Part shown: positions 9,599-17,995 of the stretch, one piece after another
Layout of the letters: every line of letters starts with the position of its first letter
Position numbering within the stretch: the first letter of the stretch is position 1
NCBI GenBank assembly: GCA_003559375.1
Contig: PWLN01000350.1
Span: forward strand, 1 to 39,933
DNA from: Balneolaceae bacterium
Lineage (GTDB): Bacteria; Bacteroidota; Rhodothermia; Balneolales; Balneolaceae
Direction: 5' to 3'
Length of the DNA stretch: 39,933 nucleotides
Translations under genes and position numbers: made by a program
The notes under the pieces: model-generated
Told to the model about the DNA's origin: nothing
The model's input: only the letters and a program-made list of their open reading frames with translations
Database searches by the model: none

Positions 9599-10741
9599 AT
9601 GAAAAGAATTAAAAAGAAAGCTGTATCCACACTCAATTCCATCTTTCTGCAATATCCTCATAAACAGATCTACCGTAAACCACCGGGACATATTCCCGGG
9701 ACACCTGTACACACTGGCGTCAGGCATCTTGAAGATATTCTGATGACGGTTCATGATTACGATGAGGAGCATTACGATGTAATTCCCATCGAAAACATAG
9801 AAAAATCTGAATCTTATTTGCAGAGTAAATCCAAAACATGGATACAAATAAGAGGCTTGCATGATATCGAAACGCTAAAAAATGTGTGGGATTACTTTGA
9901 TCTTCACCCTCTTGTTCAGGAAGATGTTGTGAGCACCTCTCAACGGCCGAAAGTGGAATACTATTCCGGGCACATTTATATCGTTCTCAGAATGATTGTT
10001 CATCGTGATATTAAAGTTGACGGAAAAAAACTTCAGACCGAACAGATCAGCATCGTTATTGGACCCAATTATGTACTTTCTTTCCAGGAGACAAATGAGC
10101 CTATATTTGACCCGGTTCTGAAAAGGCTTCAGATTCCGACGACCCGGTTACGCAGATTCGGCCCAGACTATCTTGCCTATGCCTTGATGGATACCATTGT
10201 AGACCACTATTTTCATGCGCTTGACGAGATCGGAGAAGCGATCGAAAAAACTGAAGAGCTGATCATTAATGACCCAAAAACCGAACATCTGCAAAAAATC
10301 CATGCATTGCGCCGGGAGTTGATTTTTTTCAGGAAATCGGTCTGGTCGCTCAGGGATGGTATCAACTCGCTAATTCGCGACGATAGTCCATTGATATCCA
10401 ATGATATTAAAATTTTTCTCAGAGATGTATACGACCACATTGTGCAGGTGATAGACAGCATCGAAACAAATCGTGAAATGGTGATTGGACTCTTCGATAT
10501 GTACATGTCTGGCCTTAGCAATAGAATGAACGAGGTGATGAAAGTGCTCACAATTATCGCTACCATTTTTATCCCGCTAACTTTCATCGCCGGTATATAT
10601 GGTATGAACTTTGATCCGGAAGTAAGCCCGTTTAACATGCCTGAACTGAACTGGTATTTTGGTTATCCACTATCGCTTTTGCTTATGCTGATAGTTTCAC
10701 TTGGAATGTTGCTTTACTTTAGGCGAAAAGGGTGGCTGTAG
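9599..10741 (+). CDS. corA: CorA family magnesium/cobalt transporter
   Basis: 380 aa; C-terminal IPLTFIAGIYGMNFDPEVSPFNMPELNWYFGYPLSLLLML with the GMN signature. Confidence 0.93.
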   Translation: MKRIKKKAVSTLNSIFLQYPHKQIYRKPPGHIPGTPVHTGVRHLEDILMTVHDYDEEHYDVIPIENIEKSESYLQSKSKTWIQIRGLHDIETLKNVWDYFDLHPLVQEDVVSTSQRPKVEYYSGHIYIVLRMIVHRDIKVDGKKLQTEQISIVIGPNYVLSFQETNEPIFDPVLKRLQIPTTRLRRFGPDYLAYALMDTIVDHYFHALDEIGEAIEKTEELIINDPKTEHLQKIHALRRELIFFRKSVWSLRDGINSLIRDDSPLISNDIKIFLRDVYDHIVQVIDSIETNREMVIGLFDMYMSGLSNRMNEVMKVLTIIATIFIPLTFIAGIYGMNFDPEVSPFNMPELNWYFGYPLSLLLMLIVSLGMLLYFRRKGWL

Positions 10742-10760
10742 ATATTCTGTATCAACTGAA

Positions 10761-12752
10761 TCAATAAGTGAGCAACTGATCCAGCTTATCCTTTAACCTG
10801 TAACTGGCCAGATACCCCTCCTCAAGATTTTTATTGAAGGGAACGGGGGTGTGCAGGGATGAACAGCGGATAATCGGCGCATCCAGATAGTTAAAAGCAC
10901 GTTCTGAAATACCGGCCGATATCTCACTCATTGGGCCAAGCACTTCAGACGGTTCTTCAAGCAGAAGAACCCTGCCTGTTTTTTTTACCGATGTAGTGAT
11001 GGCATCCCAATCTAAAGGTGCGAGGCTGCGTAAATCAACGATTTCGATGTTGATGTTTTGCCTTGTGAAAATTTCGGCAGCCTCGAGAGCCCAGTATACA
11101 CCCATGCCATAGGTAATAATTGTAAGATCTTCTCCGTGTTTTACTATACGCGCTGATTCAATATCTATGATCTTGCAATGCTCTTCAACGTCGGCACGAA
11201 TGCTCCGATAGAGTTTCTTGTGTTCAAAAAAAAGTACCGGATTGGGGTCAAAAAAAGCGGTGTAGAGCATGTTTTGCGCATCTTCTACGGTTGAGGGAAC
11301 CAGAATCCTCAAACCCGGAAATTTCATAAACCAGCTTTCCGGGCATTGCGAATGAAATGGTCCGGCGGCCACCCCTCCGCCATGAGGGGCCCGGATGGTT
11401 ACATTCATTTCCGGAATCCAACGGTAACAGGCCATTGACAAATTATTCACAATTTGGTTGAAACCGCAGGAAAGGAAGTCTGCGAATTGGATCTCCACCA
11501 CAGGTTTATAACCTTCAACTGCAAGCCCGATAGCAGCACCGATAGCTCCAGACTCTATGATGGGTGTATTTCGAATACGATCTTTTCCAAATTTCTTCAC
11601 AAAACCCTCAGTAACCTTAAAAACACCCCCATACTCGGCGATATCTTGACCCATTATAATCAGTGTTTCATCTTCCTCAAAAGCTTGTTTGTGTGCATCA
11701 TAGATAGCATCTACAAAACGTTTTTCCCTTGATTTTATATGACGGATGCCTTCACTCGAGGGTTCCAATGCAGGCTTCAATGATGCTCGCTGAAGTTCAG
11801 TTTGTTGATCAAACACCGGATAATCAGCTTTTAGGGCTCTTTTTAAATCGTGTTCGAAAACTTTTTTCAGGTCAACGTTTATTGCATTTAATTCACTTTG
11901 GTCAGAAACATGGCCTACATGTATCAGCCATTCTTCAAACCTGTGAATCGGGTCTTTCGGGAGCCATTCTTTATATTCTGAAACCGGCACATAAAACGTT
12001 CCGGAAGCCTCCTCATGTCCGCGCATTCTGAACGTTTTTGCCTCAATCAAAACAGGAGTACCATCAGTAGCCAATTTTCGGGCCGATTCTATGGCATCCT
12101 GCATTGCGAAAAAATCATTTCCATCCACAATCAGCCCATGGATACCGTAACCTGCTGCCCGATCGGCAAGATGTTTACATGCATATTGTTCCCTGGTGGG
12201 AGTTGATAGCCCGTAACCGTTATTTTCGATGATAAAGATAACCGGCAGTTTCCAAACTCCAGCCAGGTTCAGGGCTTCATGAAAATCTCCCTCACTTGTA
12301 GCTCCATCACCGCAAAAACTGACAGCAATCTGCTTTGATCCTTTCAGCTTTTGTGCCAGTGCAATACCATCAGCAACCGGCATTGTAGCTGCCAGATGTG
12401 AAATCATTCCGAAAATCTTGTATTCCGGTATTCCAAAATGAAACGACCGATCGCGTCCACCGGTGAAACTATCTGCCCGTCCAAATAGTTGACAAAAGAG
12501 AGTATATAATGGAACTCCCCGGGTTGTGAAAATCCCAAGATTCCGGTGCATTGGAAGGATGTAGTCATTTGTATCAACAGTAAGTGCTGTTGCGACAGAT
12601 ATCGCTTCCTGACCGATTCCGGAGAACCATTTACTGATTTTGTTTTGCCTGAGAAGAGTCAGCATTCTGCGCTCAATTAATCTCGGGAGCTGCAAATGAC
12701 GGTAATAAGAGAGTGCTGTCTCTTTAGAAATTTTTTTTCGGGGGGATATCAT
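10761..12752 (-). CDS. fused alpha/beta E1 component of a thiamine-diphosphate 2-oxo acid dehydrogenase (branched-chain/acetoin type)
   Basis: 663 aa; alpha part SFCGDGATSEGDFHEALNLAGVWKLPVIFIIENNGYGLSTP; beta part IMGQDIAEYGGVFKVTEGF...IESGAIGAAIGLAVEGYKPVVEIQFADF. Confidence 0.9.
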   Translation of the reverse strand: MISPRKKISKETALSYYRHLQLPRLIERRMLTLLRQNKISKWFSGIGQEAISVATALTVDTNDYILPMHRNLGIFTTRGVPLYTLFCQLFGRADSFTGGRDRSFHFGIPEYKIFGMISHLAATMPVADGIALAQKLKGSKQIAVSFCGDGATSEGDFHEALNLAGVWKLPVIFIIENNGYGLSTPTREQYACKHLADRAAGYGIHGLIVDGNDFFAMQDAIESARKLATDGTPVLIEAKTFRMRGHEEASGTFYVPVSEYKEWLPKDPIHRFEEWLIHVGHVSDQSELNAINVDLKKVFEHDLKRALKADYPVFDQQTELQRASLKPALEPSSEGIRHIKSREKRFVDAIYDAHKQAFEEDETLIIMGQDIAEYGGVFKVTEGFVKKFGKDRIRNTPIIESGAIGAAIGLAVEGYKPVVEIQFADFLSCGFNQIVNNLSMACYRWIPEMNVTIRAPHGGGVAAGPFHSQCPESWFMKFPGLRILVPSTVEDAQNMLYTAFFDPNPVLFFEHKKLYRSIRADVEEHCKIIDIESARIVKHGEDLTIITYGMGVYWALEAAEIFTRQNINIEIVDLRSLAPLDWDAITTSVKKTGRVLLLEEPSEVLGPMSEISAGISERAFNYLDAPIIRCSSLHTPVPFNKNLEEGYLASYRLKDKLDQLLTY

Positions 12753-12913
12753 TAATTAAAATTTTCTGTGTAATTTTGCTTACTTGAAAATGAAGTTAAT
12801 TCATACTCACTATAAACAATAATACTGACCTTATGGACAGGAAAAAAAGACAATTTGTTAATCAATATCTCTCTAAAACTTAGCACTAAAATTATATAAA
12901 AGGGTTCATTAAA

Positions 12914-13318
12914 ATGGAAGCACTCGGAAGACAAATCCTTGTTGAATTTTATGACTGTGACAAGTCAAAACTTAATGATGTCAGTTATATAGAAACATCC
13001 CTTATACAGGCGGCAAAAGCATCAAGAGCAACTCTCATCTCCCATAATTTTCATAAGTTCAGTCCATACGGTATAAGCGGTGTGGTAGTAATTGCAGAAT
13101 CACATATCGCTATCCATACTTGGCCGGAATATAATTATGCAGCTGTCGATATCTTTACCTGTGGCGATACAATTGATCCATGGATTATCCAGGAGTTTCT
13201 GAAAGATAGCTTTGAGTCACAAAATGTATCGAGCATGGAAATGAAACGCGGTATGTTCAAAGTTCCAGCCGGACAAAAACTGCTATTCAAACCCGATCAG
13301 GAATATCAGGCTAATTAG
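12914..13318 (+). CDS. speD: adenosylmethionine decarboxylase proenzyme (pyruvoyl-dependent)
   Basis: 134 aa; HNFHKFSPYGISGVVVIAESHIAIHTWPEYNYAAVDIFTCG; self-cleavage serine expected at codon 63 (13100-13102). Confidence 0.93.
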   Translation: MEALGRQILVEFYDCDKSKLNDVSYIETSLIQAAKASRATLISHNFHKFSPYGISGVVVIAESHIAIHTWPEYNYAAVDIFTCGDTIDPWIIQEFLKDSFESQNVSSMEMKRGMFKVPAGQKLLFKPDQEYQAN

Positions 13319-13325
13319 ATATTAG

Positions 13326-13353
13326 TCTTGAGTCCTGAGTCTTGAGTAATGAG
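13326..13353. repeat. heptamer tandem repeat TCTTGAG/TCCTGAG/TCTTGAG/TAATGAG
   Basis: four units with exact 7-bp period just after speD. Confidence 0.8.
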
Positions 13354-13422
13354 AGCTAACTATATAAATCATTAATTTATATTTAACTTTCATTTAAGCT
13401 TATAATAATAAAATAAATTATT

Positions 13423-13456
13423 CTCAAGACTCAAGACTCAAGACTCAAGACTCAAA
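13423..13456. repeat. heptamer tandem repeat (CTCAAGA)x4 + partial, inverted relative to 13326-13353
   Basis: ctcaagactcaagactcaagactcaagactcaaa directly read upstream of pdaD. Confidence 0.9.
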
Positions 13457-13495
13457 CTAAATCCTAATAAAATACTAACAACAAAAAAGTTCACG

Positions 13496-13969
13496 ATGGT
13501 ACCAACCCCAAATATTTATTGTCTTGTAAGTGGAGCCGCGGAAGGACGTACGCGGCTGAATGCTTTTGATGAAGCACTCCTCAAAGCAGGAGTCGGAGAT
13601 ACCAATCTTGTGCGTATGAGCAGTATTCTGCCGCCAGCGGCACAGGAGATTTCTGTTAGTGAACTGAAACTTCCAAAAGGCGGCCTGATTCCGCTTGCTT
13701 ACGGAACCATAGACAGCACTACTCCGGGGCAGCTGATTTCAACGGCAATTGGTATAGGAATTCCAGAAGACGATGAAGAACCCGGTGTAATTATGGAATT
13801 TGAAGACCATTCGCCTTTAGATACTGTTGAAGCAATAGTAAGGCAAATGGTTGTAGATGCATTTGAATACCGTAACCGAAAACTGAAAGAGATTAAATCT
13901 ATAGGGATTGAACATAAGGTAGAACGATGCGGCGCGGTATTCGCTGCTGCAGTTTTATGGTATAAATAG
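13496..13969 (+). CDS. pdaD: pyruvoyl-dependent arginine decarboxylase
   Basis: 157 aa; RMSSILPPAAQEI with Ser-Ser self-cleavage site (13619-13624), GGLIPLAYG, C-terminal ERCGAVFAAAVLWY. Confidence 0.9.
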   Translation: MVPTPNIYCLVSGAAEGRTRLNAFDEALLKAGVGDTNLVRMSSILPPAAQEISVSELKLPKGGLIPLAYGTIDSTTPGQLISTAIGIGIPEDDEEPGVIMEFEDHSPLDTVEAIVRQMVVDAFEYRNRKLKEIKSIGIEHKVERCGAVFAAAVLWYK

Positions 13970-14017
13970 TCATGAGTCTTGAGAAAATTATTTTCTTAAT
14001 TTCTTGAATTATGACGT

Positions 14018-14051
14018 TGACAGGTTCCCGAACAACACGGGAACGCTGTCA
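14018..14051. repeat. inverted repeat/hairpin upstream of speE
   Basis: TGACAGGTTCCCG - aacaaca - CGGGAAC(g)CTGTCA; 13-bp stem with one bulged base. Confidence 0.8.
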
Positions 14052-14091
14052 GGTCATTGAATCTGAATCTGGAACTCTGACGCTGACAGGT

Positions 14092-14112
14092 CTTTTCACT
14101 TTTCACTTTTCA
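14092..14112. repeat. (CTTTTCA)x3 heptamer tandem repeat followed by T-run
   Basis: cttttcacttttcacttttcacttttttt directly before the speE ATG at 14125. Confidence 0.85.
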
Positions 14113-14124
14113 CTTTTTTTAATA

Positions 14125-14976
14125 ATGCCACTTCAATACAACGAATACTACAATGAGAAAACAGGCCTCACGATTGGCTTGAATAAGCTTCTTTTTTCAA
14201 GGCAAACTGATTACCAGCTTGTGGAGGTGTACGAAACCGATACATGGGGGAACCTGATGACGATAGACGGTATGGTAATGCTGAGTGAAAAAGATGAATT
14301 CGTGTATCATGAAATGCTCACACATGTGGCCATGTTTACTCATCCGAAACCAAAAAGGGTACTGATCATTGGTGGGGGAGATGGGGGAACTGCCAGGGAA
14401 GTGATGAAACATGAATCTGTTGAACAGGTTGATATGGTGGAAATCGACAAGGCAGTAGTTGAAGCATCTAGACTCCATTTCCCCGGTGTGGGCGATTTTG
14501 ATAACCCGAAACTTAACGTATTATTTGAAGATGGGATCGCCTTTGTTAAAAATGTTAAAGTACCGTATGATGTCATCATTATTGATGGTTCGGATCCGGT
14601 TGGGCCTGCTGAAGGACTGTTTGAAAAGGATTTTTACCAATTTTGCATTGAGGCATTAACGGAAAACGGGGTTCTGACCGCACAGACCGAAAGCCCCTGG
14701 GTTGAATCTTATTATCCCAGCATGCGGAAAATATTTCATGCACTGGAAGATCTTTTCCCATTGTCTGGCATGTATTTAAGTTATATACCTCTATACCCCG
14801 CCGGTATGTGGTCGATGGCATGCGCTTCTAAAAGTTTTCATCCGCTTCATGGTGATGTAATTGAGCGAATAAATGAGGCCAATCAGATTCTTGACGGGCT
14901 GAGGTATTATAATTCAGAAGTTCACACTGGTTCTTTTGCACTGCCCAATTTTGTGAAAACAATTATTGAGAGATAA
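14125..14976 (+). CDS. speE: spermidine synthase (aminopropyltransferase)
   Basis: Start placed at internal ATG 14125 (MPLQYNEYYNEKTGLTIGLNKLLFSRQTDYQLVEVYET) rather than 14011; VLIIGGGDGGTAREVMKH, DGSDPVGPAEGLF. Confidence 0.93.
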   Translation: MPLQYNEYYNEKTGLTIGLNKLLFSRQTDYQLVEVYETDTWGNLMTIDGMVMLSEKDEFVYHEMLTHVAMFTHPKPKRVLIIGGGDGGTAREVMKHESVEQVDMVEIDKAVVEASRLHFPGVGDFDNPKLNVLFEDGIAFVKNVKVPYDVIIIDGSDPVGPAEGLFEKDFYQFCIEALTENGVLTAQTESPWVESYYPSMRKIFHALEDLFPLSGMYLSYIPLYPAGMWSMACASKSFHPLHGDVIERINEANQILDGLRYYNSEVHTGSFALPNFVKTIIER

Positions 14977-15352
14977 TTGGATTGATGGGTTGCCTGATAG
15001 ATGTTTTTGATCCATGAGCATTTGGCTCCGGGATAAGTAAAACAAATATAATATTCAGCTTTTCTTTGCATAGCGAACCTATCGAAGTGAGGGAAGGCTT
15101 ATAAAACGAAAGGTGAATTTGGTGTATATTTTCGATAGCACACCAGTACAGAAAAAATTCCTGCCTCACAGATGCCTCGCTCTCAAAATTTCAAAAAATT
15201 CTGAAAATTTTGTAAGAATATAAGGTTGATTGACCTCTTAATCGATGAAAACAGTATTGTAACCTGTTGTTGCACAATTTTATCTGTTATAACTCATCGC
15301 TTGGAAGCCTGTTGAACTCTTGCCAAATTGCGGATGTTTTTTTGGCTAAAGC

Positions 15353-15371
15353 CGCCTGTAAGTAGCAGGCG
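15353..15371 (+). promoter_or_regulatory. small hairpin in the rhodopsin leader
   Basis: CGCCTG - taagtag - CAGGCG ending 27 nt before the ATG; preceded by GGC-taaa-GCC. Confidence 0.35.
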
Positions 15372-15398
15372 ATAAACTTAAACCAATAAAATACGCAT

Positions 15399-16262
15399 AT
15401 GGAATTAATCAGTTCTTTAGGGAATTCCACGTTCGAAAATTACGTGGGTCTCGGTACGGGCTACACAGAGATGGCATATCAGATGTCAGCACATGTGCTC
15501 ACACTGGGTTATGCTGTAATGTTAGCAGGCCTTCTTTATTTTATACTTACACTGAAAACTGTTGCACCAAGATACCGGATATCCTCGGTTTTATCGGTGG
15601 TAGTAATGGTGTCTGCTTTTCTTCTTTTACTGGTTCAGCAACAAAACTGGACTGGAGCGCTCTCCTATGATGTCGAAACGGCAAGATACGTTCTGGGCAG
15701 TTCCACTGACCTCTTTAATAACGGATACCGTTATTTGAACTGGCTGATCGACGTTCCGATGTTGCTCTTTCAGATCCTGTTTGTAGTTACACTTACGAAA
15801 AGTAACTTTAGTTCAATCCGGAACGGTTTTTGGTTCTCGGGAACTGCCATGATACTCACAGGGTATGTAGGCCAGTATTATGAAGTAACAAACCCGGCAC
15901 TATTTTTTGTCTGGGGCTTTATATCAACTGTATTTTTTGTTCATATTCTTTATCTGATGAAAAAGGTGATAGATGAGGGCAAGGAAGGGGCTCCACCCAA
16001 AGCAAAGGCATATCTGGGAACCATCTGGAAATTGTTTTTATTTTCCTGGATGTTATACCCCGGAGCTTATTTAATGCCATACCTTTTTGGGGGTCTGGAA
16101 CCAGCAATTGACAGTGAGATGGCTGTTGTTGCACGTCATATCACCTATACAGTTGCAGATGTGAGCTCTAAAGTGATATATGGCATATTACTAACCCTGA
16201 CAGCTCAGGAAATGAGTAAAGCAGAGGGTTACGATTATGAAAAGATGGAGAATGCTATATAA
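15399..16262 (+). CDS. light-driven sodium pump rhodopsin (NDQ-type, KR2-like)
   Basis: 287 aa, seven TM; RYLNWLIDVPMLLFQ gives N114/D118/Q125 (NDQ motif, 15738-15773); Schiff-base lysine K258 in ADVSSKVIYG (16170-16172). Confidence 0.95.
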   Translation: MELISSLGNSTFENYVGLGTGYTEMAYQMSAHVLTLGYAVMLAGLLYFILTLKTVAPRYRISSVLSVVVMVSAFLLLLVQQQNWTGALSYDVETARYVLGSSTDLFNNGYRYLNWLIDVPMLLFQILFVVTLTKSNFSSIRNGFWFSGTAMILTGYVGQYYEVTNPALFFVWGFISTVFFVHILYLMKKVIDEGKEGAPPKAKAYLGTIWKLFLFSWMLYPGAYLMPYLFGGLEPAIDSEMAVVARHITYTVADVSSKVIYGILLTLTAQEMSKAEGYDYEKMENAI

Positions 16263-16290
16263 TTTAAATTAATAGTATCTGATATGAGCA

Positions 16291-16324
16291 AAATGCCTTG
16301 ACTTTCGAAGCAAGGCATTTTTTT
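16291..16324 (+). terminator. Rho-independent terminator of the rhodopsin gene
   Basis: AAATGCCTTG - actttcgaag - CAAGGCATTT followed by T-run. Confidence 0.88.
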
Positions 16325-16344
16325 CCCATTAAAGACCCTGAAAA

Positions 16345-17757
16345 TTAGCGCCCACGCTTCATCAGATAACCAGGATCGTTCGAGATGCTTAATACATAAA
16401 CATGTGCACCCGGCAATTTTTCAGGAAGCTCAATTGTCAGGTAATTACCTTCCTGTATCCAATTTAATAGTTCTCCGGTAGCTAAAAGTGAAACTTCAGC
16501 ATCTTGCGATGCCTGTATCCATGGAATGGTGATCTTATCAGAATCAATATCATTCATAAGCATTACATATAGCGTATTATCTTTCCATGTAAATCGGAGT
16601 TCATCGTCAGCTGTTGTTTTTGCTTCAGCTGTAAACCAGGGCCGTGTTCCGTAAATAGCTTCACCATTGGTATTTAGCCATTCACCCAGGCCGAGTAACA
16701 GATTTTTCTGGATATCCGGAATCGTACCATCCGCTTTAGGGCCTACATTGAGTAATAAGTTGGCATTTTTTGAAACATTATCAACCAGCATCTGAACGAG
16801 TTCGGTTACTGTTAAATAATCCTCAAGAATCTCATTACTGTTATATCCGAATGACTGCCCCATTCCTCGTGTATTTTCCCATTTGTGGTCAATAAGCCTG
16901 TCTATTACATCGTATTCATACTCCTGAGTGAAGAAATCACCGAAGATTCCACGCACTTGCCCCCAGCGGTCATTAATTGCCACCTCCTTACCCCATTCCT
17001 CAGCCCTGTTATAATAATAGGCTACAAGCTCTCTTGTGCGAAATACTTCCAAAGGAGCCATCCAATCTCCGTCGAGCCATAGAATATCGGGTTCGAAAAG
17101 GTCAATGATCTCACGAATTTTAGCGTGCATAAATTCTATATAATCATCATTGAGGTAATCGGGATGCGGCCCCGAAAATTCCGGCGTATAGTAGTTGAGT
17201 AAACCATGATAGGAGGGGCCGTATTTCATGTTTCTTGCACGTACTGCTTCACCCAACTCAGCCATCAGATCCCGTTCCGGGCCCATTTGTGCGGCGTTCC
17301 AGTCTGTAAGTTTCGAATCCCACAGAGGGAAACCATCATGATGTTCACCTACCGGAATCACATATCTGGCCCCCGCCTTCTCAAAAAGTTCAGCCCATTC
17401 TTCAGGATCCCAGTTTTCTGCTTTCCAAAGCGGGATAAAATCTTCATATTCAAAGTTCTCGCCCCACGTATTTCTGTGATAATCATATACCGGATGTTCA
17501 CTTTGATACATATATCTGGGATACCATTCAGAGTACATCCCGCGGGGAGCCCACGCAGGTACAGAGTAGACACCCCAGTGTATGAAGATGCCAAATTTTG
17601 CATCCCGGAACCATTCCGGTGTTTCATGTTTCAAAATTGAATCCCAATTTTGATTCCATGTCTGTGCCATAACCGTGTAATTGAAGGTTTGCAGGGTAAA
17701 GAAAAAAACAAATACATAAGTTAATATACAGGCGAATTTTTGATGGCAGGTTTTCAT
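16345..17757 (-). CDS. alpha-L-fucosidase, glycoside hydrolase family 29, secreted
   Basis: 470 aa; signal peptide; PEWFRDAKFGIFIHWGVYSVPAW, AGARYVIPVGEHHDGFPLWDSKLTDWNA, LLLNVGPKADGTIP. Confidence 0.9.
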   Translation of the reverse strand: MKTCHQKFACILTYVFVFFFTLQTFNYTVMAQTWNQNWDSILKHETPEWFRDAKFGIFIHWGVYSVPAWAPRGMYSEWYPRYMYQSEHPVYDYHRNTWGENFEYEDFIPLWKAENWDPEEWAELFEKAGARYVIPVGEHHDGFPLWDSKLTDWNAAQMGPERDLMAELGEAVRARNMKYGPSYHGLLNYYTPEFSGPHPDYLNDDYIEFMHAKIREIIDLFEPDILWLDGDWMAPLEVFRTRELVAYYYNRAEEWGKEVAINDRWGQVRGIFGDFFTQEYEYDVIDRLIDHKWENTRGMGQSFGYNSNEILEDYLTVTELVQMLVDNVSKNANLLLNVGPKADGTIPDIQKNLLLGLGEWLNTNGEAIYGTRPWFTAEAKTTADDELRFTWKDNTLYVMLMNDIDSDKITIPWIQASQDAEVSLLATGELLNWIQEGNYLTIELPEKLPGAHVYVLSISNDPGYLMKRGR

Positions 17758-17995
17758 AGTGTTGAATTGGTTAATTAGATATTAAAGTCTATAATTAATT
17801 TAATAGATAAAAGAGTGAAAATGAAAAGCTGGAGAGGAGCGGAAGCACCGACAAACATGTCGGGATGATAAGTGAACCACTTGCGCTATCTACTACGCCA
17901 AGTTTACTCGCGAAGTATCAACGAAGTTGTGGCTTCTTAGAACTGGAAACCTTTGCCGGGTAGAAAAGCCGGATTTTCAAAACTTTTAAAGACCG

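Noticed and set aside
13423-13456. Possible CRISPR array
   Set aside because: Units are 7 bp with no spacers; simple tandem repeat.
14011-14124. N-terminal extension of the speE ORF
   Set aside because: Codes through a hairpin and heptamer repeats; the conserved SpeE start MPLQYNEYYNEKTG begins at 14125.
17840-17960. tRNA gene in the GH29/CYTH spacer
   Set aside because: No cloverleaf with a 7-bp acceptor stem, anticodon loop and TTCRA loop could be traced.
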